Origin: Tritrichomonas foetus
Lineage: Eukaryota; Parabasalia; Tritrichomonadida; Tritrichomonadidae
DNA length: 64,000 bases
Direction of reading: 5' to 3'
Assembly (NCBI GenBank): GCA_001839685.1
Contig: MLAK01000960.1
Coordinates: forward strand, 92,904 to 156,903
A program made the position numbers and the translations under genes. The notes under the pieces are model-generated. The model ran no database searches. It was not told the DNA's origin and saw nothing but the letters and a program-made list of their open reading frames with translations. Within the stretch, counting starts at the first letter, position 1. Every line of letters starts with the position of its first letter. Below are positions 1 to 7,998 of the stretch, piece by piece.

Positions 1-3
1 TAA

Positions 4-120
4 CTATCTTCCGAAAAAGTTGATGACGATTCTTCAATCATTGATGAAGGATTAAAATTTGTGAGATTGAGTTATTACGATACAATTTTTCAAAAGTCTT
101 CTGGTCGAATTCGTCTCTGA
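4..120 (+). CDS. Possible 3' end of an upstream gene (partial)
   Basis: A frame with coding-like composition is open from position 4 to a TGA at 118-120. It gives about 38 residues rich in S, D and E followed by a Leu/Tyr-containing segment. It lies on the same strand as the Rab gene and stops 31 nt before that gene's ATG. Bases 1-3 are TAA in this same frame, so if it is coding it must be an exon entered through a splice site at or beyond the left edge, or else it is chance. I do not recognise a family. Confidence 0.25.
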   Translation, partial: LSSEKVDDDSSIIDEGLKFVRLSYYDTIFQKSSGRIRL

Positions 121-151
121 AAGAAAAAATTGATGAATTCAAAAATCGATA

Positions 152-791
152 ATGAATGATTCGTTCGACTCTCTCTACAGTAATTTTTGATTTCTAACTT
201 CCAGAAGTTTTGATTATTGGTGATTCCTGTGTTGGAAAAAGTTGCTTACTTATTCAATTTGCCGATCAGACTTTCAGCGAAAATTATGTCTCTACCATCG
301 GAGTCGATTTCAAAATTCGAACGCTTGAAATCGACAGTCGTTCAATTAAGCTACAAATATGGGATACAGCCGGCCAAGAACGCTTCCACTCAATCACATC
401 AAATTATTATAATGGATCGCATGCAATCGCTATAGTTTATGACGTAACAAACCGAGAAAGTTTCGACAATGTTAGCAAGTGGATCTCTGACGTGAATAAC
501 CTCGCCAACGAACACGTGTGCAAGATGCTCATTGGCAATAAAGTTGATCTTGAAGAAAAACGTGTTGTTAGTTTTGAAGAAGGTCAAAAAATGGCAGATT
601 CGCTCGGTATTCCATTTTTGGAAACTTCAGCCAAATCCACAAAAAACGTAAACGAAATGTTCACTCAAATGTGCTACGCCATCGCCAAGCGACAGGAAAG
701 CATTCCACGCCAGTCTACCAAAAAGAACGTACCAATGCCCAAAATCAATGGAACGTCAATCAACAACAACAATAATCAATGTTCTTGCTAA
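152..791 (+). CDS. RAB1: Rab1-like small GTPase, two exons
   Basis: Rab GTPase, a membrane-traffic switch that in the Rab1 subfamily acts at the ER-Golgi step. The visible motifs are the P-loop GDSCVGKS, switch [12 protein letters not shown], switch [11 protein letters not shown], the guanine-specificity motifs NKVD and ETSAK, and a C-terminal Cys-Ser-Cys for double prenylation. The long open frame has no ATG and begins in the middle of beta-strand 1. Exon 1 at 152-179 supplies ATG plus nine codons (MNDSFDSLY and the first base of Lys). Joining it to 205-791 across a 25-nt GT-AG intron gives [17 protein letters not shown], a normal Rab N-terminus. The spliced protein is 204 residues, the usual Rab length. 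The Ser/Asn-rich hypervariable tail ends in an Asn run before CSC. The P-loop has Cys where most Rab1 proteins have Gly. The subfamily call rests on the switch and F-box resemblance. Confidence 0.93.
180..204 (+). other. 25-nt spliceosomal micro-intron in the Rab gene
   Basis: It starts GTAATT and ends CTAACTTCCAG. The CTAAC block, six bases before the 3' end, resembles the fused branch-point/acceptor motif (ACTAACACACAG) known from Trichomonas introns. The phase is 1. An in-frame TGA inside it would stop translation if it were retained, and removing it restores an uninterrupted Rab N-terminus. Confidence 0.85.
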
Positions 792-840
792 ATTAATATA
801 AAATATTGTAATTTCTGATGTGAGTCTTTTTTTATCATTC

Positions 841-1050
841 ATTTAAATTAGTTCTATGATGATTTAAATTGGTTTTATGATGATTTAAGTTGGTTTTATG
901 ATGATTTAAATTGGTTTTATGATGATTTAAATTGGTTTTATGATTATTTAAATTAGTTTTATGATTATTTAAGTTGGTTTTATGATTATTTAAGTTGGTT
1001 TTATGATTATTTAAGTTGGTTTTATGATAATCTAAATTGGTTTTATGAAA
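841..1050. repeat. Minisatellite, ten tandem 21-bp units
   Basis: Ten consecutive units of exactly 21 bp, each built as ATTTAA(A/G)TTGGTTTTATGA plus two variable bases, start at 841, 862, 883 and so on to 1030. The units differ by one to three substitutions. The last two bases change from TG in the first four units to TT in the following four. The array fills most of the spacer between the convergent Rab and NPF-repeat genes. Read leftward, the 21-bp period keeps a heptad-like HKTNLNN frame open, but that frame has no ATG, so I treat it as non-coding. Confidence 0.95.
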
Positions 1051-1191
1051 GATTAATATAGTCAACAATAAAGAGCAGAGATATTTCTAAAATAAGAGAA
1101 ATAACAAACATTGAAATCCTAGCAAAAGGAAAAGTTAATAACTAACAAAAATTTACAAGTTACAAATCTGATATGATTAGTTTCAAACACA

Positions 1192-4100
1192 TCACACAGC
1201 TAATTCTTCTATGCTGCACATTGCTGCATCCTGAATTCCCAAGAATTCATGAATTGTTGATAGTGAATTATCTTGTAAATTTGTTTTACAGTAAGCAGCA
1301 AGAATTGCAACTGCTTGCGATTGTTCAAATGGAACGAATTGTGGAGGAGGAGGCAATTTCATTTCATACTGCGCTGATGATGTTGATTCTTCAGGTGGTT
1401 CTAGTTCACCAAATGCTTCATCGAGTGGCGTTTTTTGTCTTGGTGGAAATGGCCCTTCTTTTATGTCCTTTGCTGCAAAACTTGCGTATAAATCATTATC
1501 TTCAGGAACTTCAACAAATTGACTTCCAATTTTAACGCGAATTATCGATTCATGCCTTGCTGCTGGCGAATTTTCAACAACTTCTTGAAGTTGTGAAGGA
1601 AGAGCTCGCGGTTCAATGTAGGGTGATGCAGTTTCAACAATTTTAGAAAATGGATCAGACGGAGATGATCGAATTCTTCTTGGTGTTGATGGTGTTGAGT
1701 TTGAAACAACTTCATCTTCATTGGATTTTCTATGTTTTCCAATAACATCTTTGGCATCATCTTCACTTTCAGGATTATCTATTGAAGATTGTTTATCGAA
1801 AGGATTTTGAACTGGCTGTGGAAATGATCCATTTTCTGAGGGAGGAGGAGTAAATGTGAATGAAAATGGGTTAGAACTTGAATTATTTGGCTGCTGTTGA
1901 TTCAATTCATTTTCTTGTTTCGGCTGTTGGCTTGGTTCTGGTGGCGGCGGGAAAGTGAACGAAAATGGGTTTTGGTTTCCACTTTGCTGAGCATGTGCTT
2001 GGGATGATTGTCCAAATTGTGAAAAAGGAGTTGATGTCGAAGGTGGAGGAGGAAAAGCAAAAGAGTCTCCTTGTTTGGGTGTTTCAAATGGATTAGATGG
2101 TTGCTTGTCTTTACTATCTTGAGATTCTTGAGCAGGAAATGTGAAAGCAAATGGATTTGATGGAGGCTGGTCATTTTGATTGGGTTCTTTTGATGAATCT
2201 TTTTTGCTTTCTTCCTCAGCAGTTGGATTAGGAACAGGGAGGAAATCTGATTCATCGATTTGTGGAATTTGGTTTGATACTGGTGCAGGAAATGAAATTT
2301 GTGGTAATTCATCATTATTGTCATTTTCGTCACCACTACTTCCATTGTCACTATCAGTTTCTTGATCATTTTCAGAGTTGTTATTTTCTGTTGTTTCATT
2401 GTTGGATTGTTCAAGCTTGCTTGGATTAGTAGCAAATGGATTAGAGTTGCTGCCTGATGTTGAAGAAGCTGGATCGAATGTAAAAGCATCATTCTGGACT
2501 GTTGTTTGTGAGAAAGTTTGTCCAAATGGATTGAATGAATTTTGTGTTGATGAAGAAGCATATGGATTATATGATGAAGTTTTGACTTCTTCTTTTTGTG
2601 GTTGTCCAAATGGATTATTTCCAAATGGGGTGTTTTCAAATGGATTATGTGTTTCAGTTAGTTTTGCATTTTCTTTATTGTGTTCTGTGACTTCAATTGC
2701 TTTCTCTGGCTCATTATTTGATTTGTTGGTGATGTCAAAGTCAGGAGAAGGTTTTGATTGTGGAATTTGTGAAGGTGATGGTTTTGAGAAATCAGAGAAA
2801 TCAAGCATTCCTTCCTGCTTTTTTTTCTGTTCTTCTTCAGCATCAAATGTGAATGATGCATCTTCAATAACAGGCAACGCTTTTCCAACTCCAAATGGGT
2901 CGAAATCAGGGGGATTTTCATGCTCATCAAGTTTTGTTTCTTTATTTTGTGAATCAATGGGGATGGAAAATGGATTTGCTTCAATTTTTGGCTCTGGTTT
3001 TGACTCAGATTTTTGTATTTCTGGTGGTTGTGCAGGAGTCAGCGATGATGGAGTGAAAGGCTCATCTGAAGCAAAAAGACTTCGTGCAAGATTAATTGAT
3101 GACTCTTTTGCATTTGTCCCAGGATTGATTGAACTTTGTGATGGTTGTGAAGCAAATGGATTAAAATCTTTAGATTGTTGTTGATTCTTTCCAAATGGAT
3201 CAAAGTTTGCATCACTTGTGTTTGGTGGAGGAGGCGGAGGAGCGAAAGGATTTGATACAGCTTGACTTTGATTGAAAACAGGAGTGAATGGATTTGCTGA
3301 CTCTTCAACATTCGTTTTTTGCTTGTTTTCTTCAGATTGTTTAACAATATTAGTGTTGATTGCGAATGGGTTATCTACTGATGATTGTGTTTCGGTATTA
3401 AATGATTGTTGGTGTGTTGAAGGAGGGGGTGCAAATGGATTCGTTGGATTTTGTGATAATGGATCTGGAAGAGGACTCGAAATCGCAAACGGATTATCTT
3501 TATCAACATTTTTATTATTGTTACTAGTTTGGAGCTTTTGCTCAGCTTGGAAATGTGAATTTAGTGGTGGATTGATTGCGAATGGGTTTTCATTATCATT
3601 ATTTGAAGCTCCGAATGGACTATAATCATCAGAAGGAGCAAAAGAATCATTTTTGACTTTATTTACATCATTTAAAGGGCTAGTTTGTGTAGAAGGCGGG
3701 GCAAATGGATTATCATTTGGTGAGGAGGTGTTTTGAGGTTGACCAAAAACATTAAATGAATTTTTATCATTTGGGTTTGAATTTTCTTGTGGAAGTGCGA
3801 AAATATTATCAACAGTTTGAGATTTATCAGTAGGGCTTGCATTATTTTGGACATTTGGTGATCCAAAAATGTCAAGTGTAATTGGATTTGAAGAATTTTG
3901 ATTGGTATTATCATTATTTTGTCCAAAACCGGTAATTATTGGGATTCCACCAAAAGATCCACCGAAATGTTTCTCTTTTTCGAGTTTTTCAGCAAGTGGA
4001 TCCGGCTCGTTTGACTTTTGGCCAAATAAACTTTCAACTGGCTGACTTTTATCTACGTTTGAAAGAGCTGCAAATGGATCAACAATCACAGGAGCACCAA

Positions 4101-5142
4101 AACCAGTTGTAGGAAATCCAGAATTATTATTTGAGTCATTTACTGGAGTAAAAGCATTACTTGTTATATTAAATGCATTACTTGTATCCGATGAGTTACC
4201 AAAAACATTATTATTCATATTTTGTTCAATATTTATATTATTTGATGGTTTTGTATCTAATGAATCTTCATTACCTAACGATCTAAAGATATTAATATTA
4301 TTAAAATCTGAATTAGCTTTATTGTTATTGCTTTCTTGATTTATATTAGTGAAAACATTCGTTTGATTATTAGTTATGCTAATGAAGGGATTATCATTTG
4401 GTAAAGTTTGTTGGACTGGTTGATTTTGTGTTGTTGAAGATATTTTTGAAAGTCCTGCTTGTGGTTGCGCTGCTGTTATATTGAAGAAATCTTGTGGAGC
4501 TTGCGAGTTTTGTTGATTTTGATTTTGGGTTGGAGGAAATGAACCAAATGGTTGAAAATCAGAGTCTCCAGGTGGAAGTGGTGTATCTTCAGCACCATAG
4601 TAAACCATTGGGACTGGATCTGGCTGAGGTTGTGGTTTTGTAACTCTCACTTCATATGCAAGTGGATCATATTTGGCGAAATCCATTTGTTGTTGATTTT
4701 GAGATGAATAATCCATTCCACTTTGATTTGCATTCTTAACGTTTGGGGTGATTGGCATATCTGGATATCCATCTTGATCAAACATATTGCGAAGCGTGCG
4801 GAGATCATTGGTTGGCGTAAAGACTGGCTGAACTTGTTGTTGAAATTGTTGCGGTTGAGAGTTTAACATTGCTCTGAAATTTTTGCCATCATGCGGATTA
4901 TTCATTGGAGAGTTTGAGGGCTGGGATGGCTGTCCACTACTTAGATCAATAATTTCCATTGGTTGTGGTGCTTGTTTTTGCGGTATTTGTTGCGATTGTT
5001 GATAAGGCGACATTTGTGAAAAATTAGGAACAGGAGTTGATAAAAATGATCCTAAATTTGGATTCCATCCAGGCCCCGGGATATTAAAATTATTGTTTGG
5101 TTGTAATTGAGGAGCATTGTTATTGGACAAATAAGGATTCAT
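1192..5142 (-). CDS. NPF/DPF-repeat disordered endocytic-type adaptor
   Basis: A 1316-residue protein, almost wholly low-complexity and rich in N, Q, P, S and F. About 19 Asn-Pro-Phe motifs, many as NPFA or NPFS, and four Asp-Pro-Phe motifs are spread through residues 250-1150. NPF is the ligand of EH domains and DPF binds the AP-2 appendage, so this is probably a clathrin-endocytosis scaffold comparable to the unstructured tails of epsin, AP180 or Eps15. No ENTH/ANTH or other folded head is visible. The only ordered-looking part is the last 120 residues, which include a short helix-like end (QAVAILAAYCKTN, IHEFLGIQDAAM). The start is an ATG at 5142 with a TCATCGTT initiator-like motif 17 nt upstream. 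It is convergent with the Rab gene and divergent from the next gene. The function is inferred from motifs only. Confidence 0.85.
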   Translation of the reverse strand: MNPYLSNNNAPQLQPNNNFNIPGPGWNPNLGSFLSTPVPNFSQMSPYQQSQQIPQKQAPQPMEIIDLSSGQPSQPSNSPMNNPHDGKNFRAMLNSQPQQFQQQVQPVFTPTNDLRTLRNMFDQDGYPDMPITPNVKNANQSGMDYSSQNQQQMDFAKYDPLAYEVRVTKPQPQPDPVPMVYYGAEDTPLPPGDSDFQPFGSFPPTQNQNQQNSQAPQDFFNITAAQPQAGLSKISSTTQNQPVQQTLPNDNPFISITNNQTNVFTNINQESNNNKANSDFNNINIFRSLGNEDSLDTKPSNNINIEQNMNNNVFGNSSDTSNAFNITSNAFTPVNDSNNNSGFPTTGFGAPVIVDPFAALSNVDKSQPVESLFGQKSNEPDPLAEKLEKEKHFGGSFGGIPIITGFGQNNDNTNQNSSNPITLDIFGSPNVQNNASPTDKSQTVDNIFALPQENSNPNDKNSFNVFGQPQNTSSPNDNPFAPPSTQTSPLNDVNKVKNDSFAPSDDYSPFGASNNDNENPFAINPPLNSHFQAEQKLQTSNNNKNVDKDNPFAISSPLPDPLSQNPTNPFAPPPSTHQQSFNTETQSSVDNPFAINTNIVKQSEENKQKTNVEESANPFTPVFNQSQAVSNPFAPPPPPPNTSDANFDPFGKNQQQSKDFNPFASQPSQSSINPGTNAKESSINLARSLFASDEPFTPSSLTPAQPPEIQKSESKPEPKIEANPFSIPIDSQNKETKLDEHENPPDFDPFGVGKALPVIEDASFTFDAEEEQKKKQEGMLDFSDFSKPSPSQIPQSKPSPDFDITNKSNNEPEKAIEVTEHNKENAKLTETHNPFENTPFGNNPFGQPQKEEVKTSSYNPYASSSTQNSFNPFGQTFSQTTVQNDAFTFDPASSTSGSNSNPFATNPSKLEQSNNETTENNNSENDQETDSDNGSSGDENDNNDELPQISFPAPVSNQIPQIDESDFLPVPNPTAEEESKKDSSKEPNQNDQPPSNPFAFTFPAQESQDSKDKQPSNPFETPKQGDSFAFPPPPSTSTPFSQFGQSSQAHAQQSGNQNPFSFTFPPPPEPSQQPKQENELNQQQPNNSSSNPFSFTFTPPPSENGSFPQPVQNPFDKQSSIDNPESEDDAKDVIGKHRKSNEDEVVSNSTPSTPRRIRSSPSDPFSKIVETASPYIEPRALPSQLQEVVENSPAARHESIIRVKIGSQFVEVPEDNDLYASFAAKDIKEGPFPPRQKTPLDEAFGELEPPEESTSSAQYEMKLPPPPQFVPFEQSQAVAILAAYCKTNLQDNSLSTIHEFLGIQDAAMCSIEELAV

Positions 5143-5158
5143 TAGTTATTTTTGTTGG

Positions 5159-5166
5159 AACGATGA
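5159..5166 (-). promoter_or_regulatory. Initiator-like element of the NPF-repeat gene
   Basis: TCATCGTT on the minus strand, about 17 nt before the ATG. It matches the trichomonad initiator core TCA followed by a pyrimidine and A/T only loosely. It is supported mainly by position. Confidence 0.3.
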
Positions 5167-5247
5167 AAAACGATTGAAATATGTAAAAAAATTAATATAG
5201 AAAAAGTTCAGTTGTTGATTGGAGACAGGCCAATTATTCCCAAAAAT

Positions 5248-6180
5248 ATGGTTGACTTACTAATTCTGAAATATGTCCTATCGTTCTATGAAAAAGTTGA
5301 CAATCCTTTGATAAAAGCGTACGTTAAAATAATAAATCTTCGCGAAAAAATGGAAAGGGCAGAATTCATTTTCCAAATCTTTTTTGACACATTCGAACTC
5401 AATCAGAAGATAAACAATGACTTTACCATATTTATTCGACTATTTAATCTCCCGATGATAGAAATTGATCGAATATCAGGCTTGCCTGGTGTTTTTGAGC
5501 TTTCTACAGGCAAAAGATTGACATTGAAAATGCCCTATATTGAAGTACTTGATGAATGCCCTCTCTACATTTTTATTAAAACGCCTCGACCTGGACACAC
5601 AGCTGAAAGAAGATGCCAGCATAAAGTTCAATTACAGAATGTATTTTCACATGCTATTCAAAATCCAGGAAGATATGTTCAACAACGGTTTGTCGAAATT
5701 ATTAAAGGAAGGTCCGACGAAAAATTCGGTAAAATGGTGTTTACAGTAAGTACTTGTTATACTTCATCAACTCAAGAAATATTGACAAACTTAACACCAA
5801 TTATTATCCATGCACAATCATCAACAGAATCAGATTTAAGCCTTAAAGGCGCAACTAAAAAGAAGGAAATGGGCACAAATACTAGAGTCCCTTTAGCGCC
5901 TGATCCGCCAGAAACAAGAAGTAGGTCTATTTTTTATTTTGATAAAAATGAACTTCTTGAAGAAAATCGGATTCTTGCACAAGAAATCAAGCAATTGACA
6001 GACCTTGTTCAAAGGTTGAAAGAAGTTATTAACTCATATCAAGATGAGCCATCACAGAACAGACAGAAGAAACAGAGAAGAACAGAGCCAATTCAACCAG
6101 CTCGATCAGATTATATTTATCATCCACCTGGTCTGCAAACTGCCCGAAGGAGGCCAACAACAAAAACTATGTATAAATAA
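5248..6180 (+). CDS. Hypothetical protein with C-terminal coiled coil
   Basis: 310 residues from the first ATG; the frame is open a little further upstream but without an ATG. The N-terminal two-thirds (residues 1-190) look like a folded globular domain with alternating beta-like and charged segments. The stretch FTIFIRLFNLPMIEID and the phrase LYIFIKTPRPG could fit a beta-sandwich such as a C2 fold, but this is a weak impression. Residues about 230-265 form a short leucine-rich coiled coil (LLEENRILAQEIKQLTDLV). A basic tail rich in Gln and Arg follows. It is divergent from the NPF-repeat gene, with about 105 bp between the two ATGs. I do not recognise the family and give no function. Confidence 0.8.
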   Translation: MVDLLILKYVLSFYEKVDNPLIKAYVKIINLREKMERAEFIFQIFFDTFELNQKINNDFTIFIRLFNLPMIEIDRISGLPGVFELSTGKRLTLKMPYIEVLDECPLYIFIKTPRPGHTAERRCQHKVQLQNVFSHAIQNPGRYVQQRFVEIIKGRSDEKFGKMVFTVSTCYTSSTQEILTNLTPIIIHAQSSTESDLSLKGATKKKEMGTNTRVPLAPDPPETRSRSIFYFDKNELLEENRILAQEIKQLTDLVQRLKEVINSYQDEPSQNRQKKQRRTEPIQPARSDYIYHPPGLQTARRRPTTKTMYK

Positions 6181-6490
6181 ATTTCGTTATATTAGAATAA
6201 TTTCTCATATTTATTCCAAATTGTATTTTCCTTTGTTTTCTAATGCTAATCATGAATAAAAAGCTCAATGAAAGAGTTAACAGCAACTGCTAATAACTAA
6301 TCATCACAGATTTATTGTAACATTTTGAGATTTCGAATTATTTCCTATTGTATTCATATTCTTTATGATTTAGAAATCTTTAAACTTCTTTCTGAGGTGT
6401 TTTCTTGAGTAGAAGGCTATTTGACCATCATCATGAGGAATTTCACCTTTTTTCTATCAAGTTTGTTTACCCAATAGAAAATATCGCGAA
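6181..6490. other. Intergenic, no recognised feature
   Basis: AT-rich spacer between two same-strand genes. I see no tRNA, repeat or convincing small gene. Confidence 0.6.
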
Positions 6491-7498
6491 ATGGATCAAA
6501 CAGAACGATTTCCTTTCTCTATTCCAAAATCTCCGAATTACAAACCGATTGTAAGTATTGAACGAGAAGTCGCACCTAAAATCGCCTCAGCAATGATGTC
6601 AGTTCCATATTATCACGCACAAGGATGCGTCGAAGGACTCGAAAAATTTACCCAACAACAAATTCAAGAAATGTACGCCGCGATGCTTCAGTGTCCAACG
6701 GGAGATTTGGATCAAACCGAATTATTAAGAACACCTTTCAGCCTCGAAGAAGACATCGCAATTCTTCATTACCTCAAATCGAATATGAATTTAGAAGACA
6801 TGGTTGCGAGATTTGGGTTTGTATTCGATCCCACTCGCACAAAAAAATCTCTCGAGCAAAGAGCAGAATTTCTTAGCAGATTGCCTCCGGAAAAGATTGA
6901 AGAGATATTTGATAAGTTTTCCACCGAAACAGTTGTCGAAGAGCGTTTTAGTGAGTCAATTATGCAAAATAATGTTCGTTTAGCAAGCGGTGCTCCACAT
7001 CACCCCTCAAAGGAACAGTGCTACTGCTGTAAAGACATAAAACCAACTGGACCCAGAAATCCAAAGTTAGACGACGAAATAGAACAAATCAAGCCAGCTG
7101 CAACAAGCTTGATTAATAGTATTTTTTCGTATAATGATCTCGCATTTTTAATGAACGAGAAAATTAGGTTCTCTATGAAAAATAAATTCATTATTATTGG
7201 AAGACAAACAGATGACAATAGTATGGATAACGATATTGATCTAGGACTTTTTAATTCTTTGGTGTGCGAGCACGTGTCAAGGCTTCAAGCAACAATCCAG
7301 TTTATGCATAATGGAAAGTTTTATGTTGAAAATATTGGTCAAAATGCTTTCAGAATTAACGGGGATGTGATTTATCCCACACAAATAGCTGAGGTTCCTG
7401 ATCAAGCCATTTTTGATTTCAATAATACAATTTTCATATTTTTTATTAACCATGATCTCGTAAATACGATTATGAAAGAATTGAATTCCGAGAAATGA
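6491..7498 (+). CDS. MCRS1-like FHA-domain protein
   Basis: 335 residues. The C-terminal part (about 230-330) is a forkhead-associated domain with the order IIIGRQT...DIDLGL...VSRLQATIQF...GKFYVENIGQNAFRINGDVI. This is the layout of the microspherule protein 1 FHA domain, including the diagnostic DIDL and the SR...I...NG...N.G core; FHA domains bind phosphothreonine. The N-terminal half contains a SANT-like helical segment (FSLEEDIAILHYLKSNMNLEDMV), which also fits the MCRS1 N-terminal domain. A Cys-Tyr-Cys-Cys patch sits in the middle. In other eukaryotes MCRS1 is a nuclear subunit of INO80/NSL chromatin complexes. A nuclear chromatin role here is inference. The start is the first ATG of the frame. 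Confidence 0.75.
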   Translation: MDQTERFPFSIPKSPNYKPIVSIEREVAPKIASAMMSVPYYHAQGCVEGLEKFTQQQIQEMYAAMLQCPTGDLDQTELLRTPFSLEEDIAILHYLKSNMNLEDMVARFGFVFDPTRTKKSLEQRAEFLSRLPPEKIEEIFDKFSTETVVEERFSESIMQNNVRLASGAPHHPSKEQCYCCKDIKPTGPRNPKLDDEIEQIKPAATSLINSIFSYNDLAFLMNEKIRFSMKNKFIIIGRQTDDNSMDNDIDLGLFNSLVCEHVSRLQATIQFMHNGKFYVENIGQNAFRINGDVIYPTQIAEVPDQAIFDFNNTIFIFFINHDLVNTIMKELNSEK

Positions 7499-7998
7499 AA
7501 TTGTTAAATACTAAGAATTATGTTCGTTGAATAAAATATTAAATGTTATAAACCGATTATTTAAATATTATTCTTATTTTTTGATTGTTTACTAAAATTT
7601 ATTATTTTTTTGTGGCTCTGCACACTTTTAAAAGATATTTATGCATAAATCTCAAATTATTTAAGCATAACTCGAAAATATGAGAGATTATGAAGAAATT
7701 CTGCCCAAAAATGAGTCGTAGTGATTTATTTCAATTTTCAGCAATTACTTCCTTAATAGAATTATTAAACATCAAACATATGTAATTTTATATTGATGCA
7801 ATCGTATAATCTATAAAATTTCAATTTGATAAAATCTTTTTCAGAATTATTGAAAGGGTGTGATTACAAACCTTTCGATCTTTCAAAAAATCATTAATTT
7901 TGTAAGAAAATGCACAAGTAAAGTATAGAAAATTCTCCTCTCATCACAAAAAAATTCTACAAAAAGTAATATTGTCAAAAGACCGTTTATGCATTCAA
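7499..7998. other. Intergenic, no recognised feature
   Basis: 500-bp AT-rich spacer. A TCATCAC motif at 7941-7947 could be an initiator for the BEACH gene, but it is over 50 nt from the ATG. Nothing else is visible. Confidence 0.5.

Noticed and set aside
835..1068. 77-codon minus-strand frame HKTNLNN repeats as a gene
   Set aside because: No ATG, and it exists only because the 21-bp minisatellite period is a multiple of three.
5161..5247. Micro-intron giving the coiled-coil gene an earlier start
   Set aside because: The only upstream ATG (5163) is followed by an in-frame TGA, and no donor/acceptor pair gives an open frame.
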